From NCBI GenBank assembly GCA_023229405.1, contig JALNZH010000024.1, forward strand, positions 1-22,457: 22,457 bases of DNA, given 5' to 3'. The translations under genes and the position numbers were made by a program. Each line of letters opens with the position of its first letter. Positions within the stretch are counted from its first letter, which is position 1. The stretch comes from Bacteroidota bacterium (GTDB lineage Bacteria > Bacteroidota > Ignavibacteria > UBA10030 > UBA8401). Of the stretch, positions 1 through 7,137 are shown piece after piece. Below the pieces are notes generated by a model. The model was not told the DNA's origin. It did not search any database and saw only the letters and a list, made by a program, of their open reading frames with translations.

Positions 1-849
1 GGGGGAATTCTGTTCTCCGATGTTGTTAGCACGGTGAGTGAAACATACGCCCGGGAAGTGCTGACACCGGATTTCGGTTCGGGAATGGAGGGGATTCTAC
101 AACTGCGAGAGAATGAATTTTTCGGCGTATTAAACGGCATTGATACCGACGAATGGAATCCGGAAACCGATACGCATATTCCTTTTCATTATTCCGTCGA
201 TGATCTAACAAACAAAAAGAAGAATAAACAATTCCTGCTGGAAAAAACGTCTCTCACGTACAATGAACATATTCCTGTCATTGGAATTATTTCGAGACTC
301 GTGGAACAAAAAGGATTTGATCTTATTGCCGATGCTATTCAGGAACTGATGGAAATGAATGCACAATGGGTGATTCTGGGAAGCGGTAAAGAGAAATTTG
401 AACAATTGTGTACCACAATGAGCAAAACGTTACCGCAAAAATGTTGGACATATCTCGGATTTAACAATGAACTTGCCCATCTGATTGAAGCGGGCGTAGA
501 CATGTTTCTGATGCCATCACATTATGAACCGTGTGGTCTCAATCAAATGTACTCTTTGCGTTATGGGACTGTTCCCATCGTGAGAAAGACAGGCGGATTA
601 GCGGACACAGTGCACGACTGGCATGAATATCTGGCAACAGGAGAACGTAGCGGGAATGGATTTTCATTTCGCGATGCAACAGGATTTGCATTGCAGGCAA
701 CAGTACTACGAGCAATTGATTCATTCAATATTCCGGATGAATGGGTAACAATTCAGCGCAACGGCATGAAACGGGACTTTTCCTGGAATCATTCTGCCGG
801 CGAATATATACGATTGTACGAACGTGCAATCGCCAATCGTCAAAAATAG
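1..849 (+). CDS. glgA: Glycogen synthase (ADP-glucose type), C-terminal part; 5' end outside the window
   Basis: GT5-family glycogen synthase, which transfers glucose from ADP-glucose to the non-reducing end of alpha-1,4-glucan in the cytoplasm. The frame is open from base 1 and begins with a segment typical of the middle of GlgA (GGILFSDVVSTVSETYAREV). The GTG at 34 is therefore an internal valine and the true start lies upstream. The second Rossmann domain is visible: the nucleotide-sugar loop IGIISRLVEQKGFDLI with its Arg and Lys, then MPSHYEPCGLNQM with the conserved Glu, then KTGGLADTV. About 282 residues are present, a little over half of a usual ~480-residue GlgA, and the C-terminus is complete. 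An aldo/keto reductase gene starts 7 nt after the stop, so the two are probably co-transcribed. The identification is firm; only the N-terminal half is unseen. Confidence 0.95.
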   Translation, partial: GGILFSDVVSTVSETYAREVLTPDFGSGMEGILQLRENEFFGVLNGIDTDEWNPETDTHIPFHYSVDDLTNKKKNKQFLLEKTSLTYNEHIPVIGIISRLVEQKGFDLIADAIQELMEMNAQWVILGSGKEKFEQLCTTMSKTLPQKCWTYLGFNNELAHLIEAGVDMFLMPSHYEPCGLNQMYSLRYGTVPIVRKTGGLADTVHDWHEYLATGERSGNGFSFRDATGFALQATVLRAIDSFNIPDEWVTIQRNGMKRDFSWNHSAGEYIRLYERAIANRQK

Positions 850-856
850 TATCTCT

Positions 857-1735
857 ATGGAAATGCGGCAATACGGAAATTTCGGCATCATGCTTCCTGC
901 CCTCGGATTCGGCGCAGGATTAATCGGAGATGCCGGAATGGATGAAAACTATGTTGGTTATTTTGTCAATCAGATTGTTGACCGCGGCGTAACGTTTATC
1001 GATACCGCGCGCGGCTACGGGTTATCGGAAGAACGCGTCGGACGTCATCTTTCGTGGCGGCGAAAGGATTATATCCTTTCCACTAAAGTGGGATACAACA
1101 TTCCGGAATTTCAAGATTGGACGTACGATTGTGTTATTGCCGGAGTTCGTCAGGCAATGCAAACAATGCGCACAGAGTACATCGACATCGTTCATCTTCA
1201 TTCCTGCCCGAAAGAAATATTGGAACAGGGTGCGGTGATCGACGCATTACAAAAAATGGTGCAGGACGGAGCAATACGTGTAGCTGCATATTCGGGTGAA
1301 AATGATGCCTTAGAGTTTGCGTTTCAGTCCGGACGGTTCGGAGGATTGATGAGTTCAATCAACATGTTTGATCAACGGTCGATTGATGCTGTCGTTGTAC
1401 CGGCAGCGAAACAGGGAACCGGATATATTGCTAAACGCCCAATCGGCAATGCACCGTGGAAACATGCTTCTCAGCCCATTGGAAATTATTGTGAGGAATA
1501 TTGGAAACGGATGAAAACAATGCAGTTCGATTTCGGGGATGAATGGCTGGATGTCGCTCTCCGGTTCGCCGCATTTACGCCAGGAGTAGCATGCTCGATC
1601 GTCGGAACGACAAATCTCGACCATCTGCAAAAAAATATCGACCTTGTTAACAAGGGTCCGCTGCCAACCGCTGTTGTACAAAAGATACGGACTGCATTTC
1701 GCAACTACGACCAACAATGGAACGGACAAATCTGA
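857..1735 (+). CDS. Aldo/keto reductase family protein
   Basis: NAD(P)H-dependent oxidoreductase of the aldo/keto reductase (TIM-barrel) fold, probably cytosolic; the substrate cannot be told from sequence. From the ATG at 857 (292 aa) the catalytic tetrad is in place: Asp49 and Tyr54 (FIDTARGYG), Lys77 (STKVGY) and His115 (DIVHLHS). SIVGTTNLDHL near the C-terminus is the expected nucleotide-phosphate binding region. The start was chosen because MEMRQYGNFG aligns with the normal AKR N-terminus. An in-frame GTG at 824 would add eleven residues that overlap the end of glgA and look unrelated. No clear ribosome binding site precedes either start. The gene sits between glgA and a carbonic anhydrase gene with almost no spacing, so it is probably expressed with them. 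Confidence 0.9.
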   Translation: MEMRQYGNFGIMLPALGFGAGLIGDAGMDENYVGYFVNQIVDRGVTFIDTARGYGLSEERVGRHLSWRRKDYILSTKVGYNIPEFQDWTYDCVIAGVRQAMQTMRTEYIDIVHLHSCPKEILEQGAVIDALQKMVQDGAIRVAAYSGENDALEFAFQSGRFGGLMSSINMFDQRSIDAVVVPAAKQGTGYIAKRPIGNAPWKHASQPIGNYCEEYWKRMKTMQFDFGDEWLDVALRFAAFTPGVACSIVGTTNLDHLQKNIDLVNKGPLPTAVVQKIRTAFRNYDQQWNGQI

Positions 1736-1737
1736 GT

Positions 1738-2391
1738 ATGAGCAGTTTGAAAAATCTTCTCGATAACAACCGCCAATGGGCTTCCGAACGGATCGCCCAA
1801 CAAAGCGACTTTTTCAAGCGGCTCGCTAATATTCAAAAGCCGGCGTATTTGTGGATCGGCTGCTCAGACAGCCGCGTGCCGGCAAACGAAATCGTAGCAT
1901 TAGACCCTGGAGAATTGTTCGTTCACCGCAATGTCGCCAACGTGGTGGTACATACGGATCTGAATTGTCTCTCCGTTATTCAATATGCCGTAGAAGTGCT
2001 CACTGTGAAGCACATTATGGTTGTCGGCCATTACGGATGCGGCGGTATCCGTTCTGCGCTACTGAACAACCGGCTTGGTCTGATCGATAATTGGCTCCGG
2101 CATATTCAGGATATCAATCAAAAATACCGTTCTATTGTTCAAGCCGCAGGAGATATCAATCAACAGGTCGACCGGCTATGCGAATTGAATGTGATTGAAC
2201 AGACGTTAAATGTGTGTGAAACTACCGTGGTACAGGATGCCTGGGCCAGAAATCAGCCTTTACAAGTTCATGGATGGATCTATGGTTTGAACGACGGACT
2301 AATCCGTGATCTGAAGATTACGATGGATTCAGCGGACGATATGCCGGGAATTTATAAACGGGCAGTTGAAGATCTGCACATATCGTTGTGA
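1738..2391 (+). CDS. can: Beta-class carbonic anhydrase
   Basis: Reversible hydration of CO2 to bicarbonate by a zinc enzyme of the beta class, cytoplasmic. With the ATG at 1738 (217 aa) the zinc ligands are Cys42, His98 and Cys101, and the catalytic Asp44-Arg46 dyad lies in CSDSRVPAN. These are the positions I recall for E. coli Can, and this decides the start over an in-frame ATG at 1717 inside the preceding gene. HRNVANVV, HTDLNCLSV and GHYGCGG are all intact. Trp39, Arg64 and Tyr182 match the residues that form the non-catalytic bicarbonate pocket in the allosteric (type II) subgroup, so inhibition by bicarbonate at lower pH is plausible. The start codon lies 2 nt beyond the stop of the aldo/keto reductase, which implies translational coupling. 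The name follows E. coli can; cynT-like naming would also be defensible. Confidence 0.95.
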   Translation: MSSLKNLLDNNRQWASERIAQQSDFFKRLANIQKPAYLWIGCSDSRVPANEIVALDPGELFVHRNVANVVVHTDLNCLSVIQYAVEVLTVKHIMVVGHYGCGGIRSALLNNRLGLIDNWLRHIQDINQKYRSIVQAAGDINQQVDRLCELNVIEQTLNVCETTVVQDAWARNQPLQVHGWIYGLNDGLIRDLKITMDSADDMPGIYKRAVEDLHISL

Positions 2392-2499
2392 AAACGATTT
2401 TCTGCTATTCTTCGGAAGTTTGTTGAGCACGATGTTCATCTTTAGCTTTTCTAAACACAAACATGTTTCCAGTACGACAAAAACTTTCTCCGCAATTGA

Positions 2500-2739
2500 C
2501 TATAATTGAGATGCTTCCTTCTCTTTTTTACTTCTCTGCAAACTGACGATCGTCGCGGCAAACGATGCTCCAGCACCAAATGCTGTGGCGTAAAATGTCA
2601 CAAGGTCGACAACACGTACATCACGTAAAAACGTTGTCAACGCTGCAATAATTGAGAGCACTATGTTGATAATCGTGGCAGCAATAAAGAATTTCGTCGA
2701 TGTTTTCATGCCTTTCCCTTTCGGTGTCAATTTTTCCAT
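2500..2739 (-). CDS. Small membrane protein with two predicted helices, unknown function
   Basis: No family recognised. A 79-residue frame with a basic N-terminus, a hydrophobic stretch around residues 17-37 (FFIAATIINIVLSIIAALTTF), a short polar turn, a second hydrophobic stretch around 46-65 and a charged Lys/Glu tail (QRSKKEKEASQL). This suggests a hairpin membrane protein with both ends inside. Two starts are possible: ATG at 2739, or ATG at 2709 (69 aa). The second has a better ribosome binding site (GGGAAAGG just upstream). The gene is divergent from the esterase gene on its right and convergent with the carbonic anhydrase gene on its left, standing alone. Its hydrophobicity pattern favours a real gene, but there is no homology I can name. 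Confidence 0.5.
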   Translation of the reverse strand: MEKLTPKGKGMKTSTKFFIAATIINIVLSIIAALTTFLRDVRVVDLVTFYATAFGAGASFAATIVSLQRSKKEKEASQL

Positions 2740-2755
2740 CGCACGGAAAAGTGTT

Positions 2756-2783
2756 TTGCGGTGTTGGTTTTCCTTCTTATATT
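2756..2783 (+). promoter_or_regulatory. Possible sigma70-type promoter for the esterase gene
   Basis: TTGCGG at 2756-2761 and TATATT at 2778-2783 are separated by 16 bases. The -10 box matches consensus at five of six positions; the -35 box is weak. It would place the transcript start about 20 nt before the ATG at 2809. Read by eye only. Confidence 0.3.
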
Positions 2784-2808
2784 AAACAAAATTTTCTTCG
2801 AGGAAGCA

Positions 2809-3534
2809 ATGCATCGCGAAATTCATCAGTGGCACAGTCCCAGCCTGAATAAGAATATGGAAATAGCTGTTTACGGGCATTTCGGACCGGCATTACTCAT
2901 GTTCCCCACCGCCGCCGCGGATTATCTTGAATATGAACGGTTCCAGTTGATCGACGCCATCGCACCATTTATTAACGACGGAAAATTAAAAGCATTTTCC
3001 ATTAACAGCATCAACAACGAAAGCTGGTTGAATAACTCGATGGAACCCCACCATAAAGGGATTCGTCATCAACAGTATAACGATTATGTCATCAACGAGG
3101 TCGTTCCGTTCATCCACAATCATAACCGCGGGCTAACACAGATTATCACCACGGGCGCGTCGCTGGGCGCACTGCATGCACTAAATATTTATTTCCGACG
3201 ACCAGATATTTTCACCGGCACGATTGCAATGAGCGGGGACTATAATCTACAATCGTATACTAAAGGATATTACGACGATAATGTGTTCTTCAATTCACCG
3301 GAACAATATCTCCCCGGTATTACCGATCATGATTATTTAGAACAAATGCGGCGGGGAAAGATCGTAATTGCAACTGGGCAAGGAAACTTTGAGAGTCCTG
3401 ATGCGTCGCGCCGGCTTTCAAGCATTCTTCATTCAAAATCGATACCGCACTGGCTGGATGTGTGGGGATACGACATGCCGCACGATTGGCCTACTTGGCG
3501 CACCATGCTGCCGTATTTTCTTGGTAAGGTATGA
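2809..3534 (+). CDS. Putative esterase, alpha/beta-hydrolase fold
   Basis: Serine esterase-like protein of the alpha/beta-hydrolase superfamily (the putative-esterase group related to esterase D); natural substrate unknown. From the ATG at 2809 (241 aa) the nucleophile elbow is GASLG with Ser118, and the catalytic His is probably His225 in YDMPHDWPTW. The acid is likely Glu195 or Asp198 after GQGNFE. MFPTAAADYLEYE near residue 31 corresponds to the oxyanion-hole region. The start is chosen because GAGGAAG lies directly before it, and the longer frame from 2761 would only add a hydrophobic stretch overlapping a likely promoter. There is no signal peptide in the chosen form, so it should be cytoplasmic. 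The gene stands alone, divergent from the small membrane protein and convergent with the PhzF-family gene. Confidence 0.8.
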   Translation: MHREIHQWHSPSLNKNMEIAVYGHFGPALLMFPTAAADYLEYERFQLIDAIAPFINDGKLKAFSINSINNESWLNNSMEPHHKGIRHQQYNDYVINEVVPFIHNHNRGLTQIITTGASLGALHALNIYFRRPDIFTGTIAMSGDYNLQSYTKGYYDDNVFFNSPEQYLPGITDHDYLEQMRRGKIVIATGQGNFESPDASRRLSSILHSKSIPHWLDVWGYDMPHDWPTWRTMLPYFLGKV

Positions 3535-3674
3535 TTCAAAAAAAACGATATCCAAACTATCAAGAATGCATGGCTAATGTTACAGTTAAATAATGTGATC
3601 TTTGGAAATTTCAAGTTACCGTCATGCCAAACTCCGCCTGCCTGCAATATTGATACGTTGCAATCAATACTTCT

Positions 3675-4571
3675 CTAGATTGTAAAAAATCCTTCCGTCA
3701 TCATTACCGCATTTCCTCCTACTCGAACACCGGTAATATTGCCGTCTTTTTTATCTGCTTCAATAAACAATAGACTCGGCCGACCCATTTCAAATCCTTG
3801 TTCAATATTCCATTGTAACATTCCGTCACGCTGTGAATCCATAACAGCAAGATATCCGGCAAACGATACAGCGGCGCTTCCGGTGGCAGGATCTTCCGGT
3901 ATTCCCTGCAATGGAGCGAACATTCGTGCGCGAAAATGAAAATCGGGTTGGTCTGTCTCTTCAGTGAAAACAAAAATTTCCTTCAAACCGAGTTTCTCCA
4001 TGGTCGGTACATTTATTCGAATACGGCCCAGTGCATTCTTGCCCTTTACCGCAACAAACAAGAATGGGAAACCAACGGAAACATACCGAAGCGGGAATTT
4101 TGCATCATTCAATTCTTCCCGCGATAAAGTGAGCATTGCAGCCAGATCGTCCGCGGACGGAACGACATCATTAAACTCGGGCAGTGTTGCGGCAGTTAAT
4201 TGCGCAAACTTCGGCACTCCGTTCATTGATCGAATGGTCACTGGAACTGGACCGACTCCTTCTTCAAAAATAATCTTCATGATATCACCGCCAATGCTGA
4301 TCTCACCGATTGTTCCGAGCGTAATGGCTGTACCCACGGTAGGGTGTCCAGCAAACGGCAATTCTCCTGCTGGAGTAAATATCCGAATCCGTTTGGTATT
4401 CGCCGGATTGGCCGGGGGATAGACAAAAGTTGTTTCCGAAAAGTTAAACTCACGGGCGATGGATTGAAGTGTATGTTCCGGAATCTCCCGGGCATCCGGA
4501 AAAACAGCCAGTTGATTTCCGCCAAAACGCGATGCGGTAAAAACGTCGCAGGTATAAAATCGTACTTTCAC
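3675..4571 (-). CDS. PhzF family protein (isomerase/epimerase-like)
   Basis: Member of the PhzF/diaminopimelate-epimerase-fold family. PhzF itself isomerises trans-2,3-dihydro-3-hydroxyanthranilate in phenazine synthesis, but most relatives have no known substrate and there are no other phenazine genes here. The protein has 298 residues, the family's usual size. The conserved active-site residues are present: Glu46 in NFSETTFVYP, His76 in LPFAGHPTVGTA and Asp227 in EDPATGSAA. The N-terminal TCDVFTASRFGGNQLAVF is a standard family opening. The start is GTG at 4571 with AAGGA about 8 nt upstream; the next gene's stop is only 28 nt upstream, so it is the last gene of a three-gene minus-strand unit. 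The annotation is firm at family level, and the reaction is unknown. Confidence 0.9.
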   Translation of the reverse strand: MKVRFYTCDVFTASRFGGNQLAVFPDAREIPEHTLQSIAREFNFSETTFVYPPANPANTKRIRIFTPAGELPFAGHPTVGTAITLGTIGEISIGGDIMKIIFEEGVGPVPVTIRSMNGVPKFAQLTAATLPEFNDVVPSADDLAAMLTLSREELNDAKFPLRYVSVGFPFLFVAVKGKNALGRIRINVPTMEKLGLKEIFVFTEETDQPDFHFRARMFAPLQGIPEDPATGSAAVSFAGYLAVMDSQRDGMLQWNIEQGFEMGRPSLLFIEADKKDGNITGVRVGGNAVMMTEGFFTI

Positions 4572-4599
4572 TTTCAGATCCTTTCGTTCAGCAGAATGG

Positions 4600-5469
4600 T
4601 TAGTCGGTTATATCAAAGACAATCGTTGTGATTACCGGAAAATGATCTGATGGCAACCGTCCATGGAAAGAATCGGTCAAAGTACCATGAGACAAAACGG
4701 CCGTCCCTTCGCTGACAAAAATGTAATCAATCGGCTGCTCTTTATATTCCGATAACTTAAATCCGTTAAACGTTCCCTTCGGACCATAATGCGGTTGTCG
4801 GGAAATAGTAAATGTGTCTCTAAGTTTTCGCTTTGACGTTGTTCCGGTAATAATGTGATACGGATCATCGGCAGGATGGGAATTAAAATCTCCTGTCACC
4901 ACCACAGGTAAATTCTCGGTAATCGCATCGATAGAATCTTTTAACAAATGCGCACTTTCCTTCCGGGCTATTACTCCCAGATGATCCAGATGAGTATTGA
5001 AGAGATAAAACTCCTGTCGGTTTTTCACATTCCGAAATTTTCCCCACGTAACGATTCTGTTACATGCGGCGTCCCATCCAAGTCCCGGTGATGACGGTGT
5101 CGGTGAACACCAGAAGGTTGATGTCCGGAGTAGTTCCACCGCATCCTTACGATACAGAATCGCCATAATTTCTCCGGCATCTTTTCCGTCTTCCCTGCCG
5201 ATACCGATCCATTGATACTCAGGAAGTGCTTGCACAAGATAATTCAGTTGATGGCGCTGTGCTTCCTGCAATCCGACGATGATGGGATTGTGAAATCGGA
5301 TCAATCCGGCAAATAACTCTTTCCGATTGTCCCATCGGTTCTCCCCATCGATCGCAACATCCAAACGGATATTATAAGACATAATCGTCATAGTCGTATG
5401 ATCCTGCGATTGTGCAGTCACGGCGTATATAAGGTTGATTAGTATTATGAATGCATATGCTCGTTTCAT
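4600..5469 (-). CDS. Secreted endonuclease/exonuclease/phosphatase-fold protein
   Basis: Member of the EEP superfamily (DNase I/exonuclease III/inositol-phosphatase fold), a metal-dependent phosphoesterase. An N-terminal hydrophobic signal (residues 1-20, ending TAQS) suggests export. The catalytic set is complete: Asn33 in MSYNIRLD, Glu69 in VGLQEAQ, His159 in FNTHLDHLG, Asp193/Asn195 in VTGDFNSHP and Asp274/His275 in LPSDHFPV. IDYIFVS is the usual substrate-facing strand. The 289-residue length is normal for the small secreted EEP enzymes common in Bacteroidota, which are usually annotated only as hydrolases; a phosphodiester or sugar-phosphate substrate is possible. It lies 34 nt downstream of an NTF2-like gene and 28 nt upstream of the PhzF-family gene, so the three are probably one operon. 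Confidence 0.88.
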   Translation of the reverse strand: MKRAYAFIILINLIYAVTAQSQDHTTMTIMSYNIRLDVAIDGENRWDNRKELFAGLIRFHNPIIVGLQEAQRHQLNYLVQALPEYQWIGIGREDGKDAGEIMAILYRKDAVELLRTSTFWCSPTPSSPGLGWDAACNRIVTWGKFRNVKNRQEFYLFNTHLDHLGVIARKESAHLLKDSIDAITENLPVVVTGDFNSHPADDPYHIITGTTSKRKLRDTFTISRQPHYGPKGTFNGFKLSEYKEQPIDYIFVSEGTAVLSHGTLTDSFHGRLPSDHFPVITTIVFDITD

Positions 5470-5503
5470 TAATTTTTATACTCCAATGTCGATCCGGTTC
5501 TGC

Positions 5504-5947
5504 TTATTCCTGTGGTTTATTTTCCCACAACACGTTGATGATCTTCCATTCTCCATTCCACCGCCCGAGATGCATATAATCAATCCAATCGGTCATCTCC
5601 GCTTTTACACTGGCGGAATTATTATACATACTGAGAATAGTAATGTTTTTTACTTGTTTTTCTTTCGGCGTATTTTTTCCGTAACCTTTTCGTGTTCCAT
5701 CCACAAGCTGTACGCCGTTCATTTCACTTAATGTATTCCCGCTGTTATGGATATCCCAACTCCAGGTAATAATCCGTTTTGCCAGCTTGGGGTGAACTGC
5801 TTTTTCCATTCGCTCCGCATTTCCATCATACCACCCTTCAACATAGTTCAACGCTGCTTCACGGACAGCGGCAGAATCTTTTGATGATTGCGCAATAGCA
5901 ATTCCTGATAGAAGAATGATCATGACACGTAACAATGTGAACTTCAT
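5504..5947 (-). CDS. Secreted NTF2-like (putative lumazine-binding) protein
   Basis: Small exported protein with a signal peptide (residues 1-20, MKFTLLRVM...IAIAQ) followed by an NTF2-like domain. The pattern AALNYVEGWYDGNAERMEKA followed by VHPKLAKR, and a closing strand DWIDYMHLGRWNGEWKIINV, matches the group labelled putative lumazine-binding. That label is weak evidence for any ligand. The ATG at 5947 was chosen over the in-frame ATG at 5959 because GGAG lies 8 nt before it and the signal peptide then starts at once with MKF. The protein has 147 residues, which is usual for the group. It is the first gene of the probable operon with the EEP-fold enzyme and the PhzF-family protein. A periplasmic binding or enzymatic role is possible but not shown. 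Confidence 0.75.
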   Translation of the reverse strand: MKFTLLRVMIILLSGIAIAQSSKDSAAVREAALNYVEGWYDGNAERMEKAVHPKLAKRIITWSWDIHNSGNTLSEMNGVQLVDGTRKGYGKNTPKEKQVKNITILSMYNNSASVKAEMTDWIDYMHLGRWNGEWKIINVLWENKPQE

Positions 5948-6390
5948 TTGTGGCTCCATTATGATAAAGATTGAAATAATCTTTCAATTGCCGATTTCCG
6001 TATGCGTTCACCACCGCATCGATTGTGCTAACTACCATACTAAATTCGAGGAGTTCATAAATGCGGGGATTGTTGATCTATATTGGAAATGCAACTAGTA
6101 AAGAAAGAAACTACGGCACGGAAATAATTGTCGGTGATCGTCCAATATTGGAAAAGGCAAGCTCTACGAGCCCTCTCCGCGTAAACACCTCCGGTTCCCC
6201 CCACAATCACTTGATGGTCAGTCCGTTCGACAACATCAATACCTGCAGCAACGATATCTTGTTCGTGCACCAGATTGGTCTTGCTGTTGTCGTCTCAAAT
6301 CACAAAGCCTCGTCCTATCTTCGCCATTGTCAGGAAATCTCCCATAAAGCAGTAATGAATCCTATGTGAAACGATTTGATGAAAAAAAAA
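5948..6390. other. Gap of about 440 bases; no gene I trust
   Basis: This stretch separates the three-gene unit ending the first half from the LytTR regulator gene. It holds a plus-strand frame at 6061-6369 (listed separately) and an antisense minus-strand frame over 6055-6270 that, extended upstream in frame, contains a TGA. Just before the LytTR stop codon's downstream side the plus strand carries nine A residues at 6382-6390, i.e. a U9 run following the regulator gene, without a clear hairpin. No tRNA or repeat was seen. Confidence 0.5.
6061..6369 (+). CDS. Doubtful small ORF, unknown function
   Basis: A 102-codon plus-strand frame beginning MRGLLIYIGNATSKE. Its one good argument is a strong ribosome binding site, CGAGGAG, 7 nt before the ATG, in a region with no other gene. 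The product has no signal peptide, no obvious membrane segment and no motif I recognise; it is rich in Ser, Asn and His. The antisense strand is also largely open in the matching register and reads just as protein-like, so one of the two may be a shadow or both may be relics of a decayed gene. It is the only plus-strand frame between 3534 and 12655 without a convincing gene opposite it. Confidence 0.25.
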   Translation: MRGLLIYIGNATSKERNYGTEIIVGDRPILEKASSTSPLRVNTSGSPHNHLMVSPFDNINTCSNDILFVHQIGLAVVVSNHKASSYLRHCQEISHKAVMNPM

Positions 6391-7137
6391 TCAGAGAAGT
6401 TCTTTTAATCTATCGTACCCGGATCGGCTGACGGGTAGCTGTGTACCGTCTTTCAGTATTGCCGTTCTGGAATCTTTAGCATACAACTCTATTTTGGAGA
6501 GCCGTTCGATATTCAGGATGTATGATCGATGAATACGAACAAACCTGCGGTCGTCCAACAACAATTCCAGTGCGGACAGCCGCTGCATTTTTAGGTGAGA
6601 TTTTCCTTCCGCACGGACCGAGATATAATCATCCTGTGCTTCAATATAATCGAGTTTATCGGCGTGAATGACGAGCACTTTACTTCCTTCTTTAATCAGT
6701 ATGCGTTCCAGCGGCTGGCCGGACTGTTTCGCCTCTGCGACAACAGCTTTTACTTTTATCGGTTCTTTTGATCGAATGCGTTCAACTGCATGATGTAATG
6801 CTTCGTCAAAGCGTTCTTTCCCGAACGGTTTCAACAGATAATCGACTGCGTGAACATCAAATGCCTTTACGGCATATTGGTCAAATGCTGTTACAAAAAT
6901 CACTTCCGGCGATTCATCCAGAAGTTCAATAACTTCAAATCCACTCAATTTCGGCATCTGAATGTCCAGAAACATCAATTCCGGTTTCAATTCCGTTACC
7001 GCTTTCACTGCTTCGAACCCATTCGCACATTCCGCAACGATCTTGATCTCAGGATGTGATGATAGATATTCCCGTATAAGGCTTCGCGCCAGTTCTTCGT
7101 CATCGACGATAATTGCAGTTAGTGCAGTCGTTTTCAT
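6391..7137 (-). CDS. LytTR-family response regulator
   Basis: Two-component response regulator, cytoplasmic DNA-binding protein. Receiver domain at residues 8-120: acidic pocket in IVDDEELARS, phospho-acceptor Asp58 in LMFLDIQMP, Thr83 in FVTAFDQYAV and Lys103 in YLLKPFGKERF. A linker follows, then a LytTR DNA-binding domain (about 145-248) with KLDYIEAQDDYISVRAEG, FVRIHRSYILNIERL and DGTQLPVSRSGYDRL. The 248-residue length is typical of the AlgR/AgrA/LytR group. Its ATG overlaps the stop of the histidine kinase gene as ATGA, so the two are translationally coupled and form a cognate pair. Targets are not visible here; the likely first candidates are the LiaF-like genes of the same unit. Confidence 0.93.
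   Translation of the reverse strand: MKTTALTAIIVDDEELARSLIREYLSSHPEIKIVAECANGFEAVKAVTELKPELMFLDIQMPKLSGFEVIELLDESPEVIFVTAFDQYAVKAFDVHAVDYLLKPFGKERFDEALHHAVERIRSKEPIKVKAVVAEAKQSGQPLERILIKEGSKVLVIHADKLDYIEAQDDYISVRAEGKSHLKMQRLSALELLLDDRRFVRIHRSYILNIERLSKIELYAKDSRTAILKDGTQLPVSRSGYDRLKELL

Noticed and set aside
34..849. GTG at 34 as the start of a complete glycogen synthase-like gene
   Set aside because: The frame is open from base 1 and the residues before 34 match internal GlgA sequence, so the gene is cut by the window edge.
3649..3670. AT-rich inverted repeat (TATTGAT ... ATCAATA) between the convergent esterase and PhzF-family genes
   Set aside because: Seven weak pairs and no T run; no support as a terminator.
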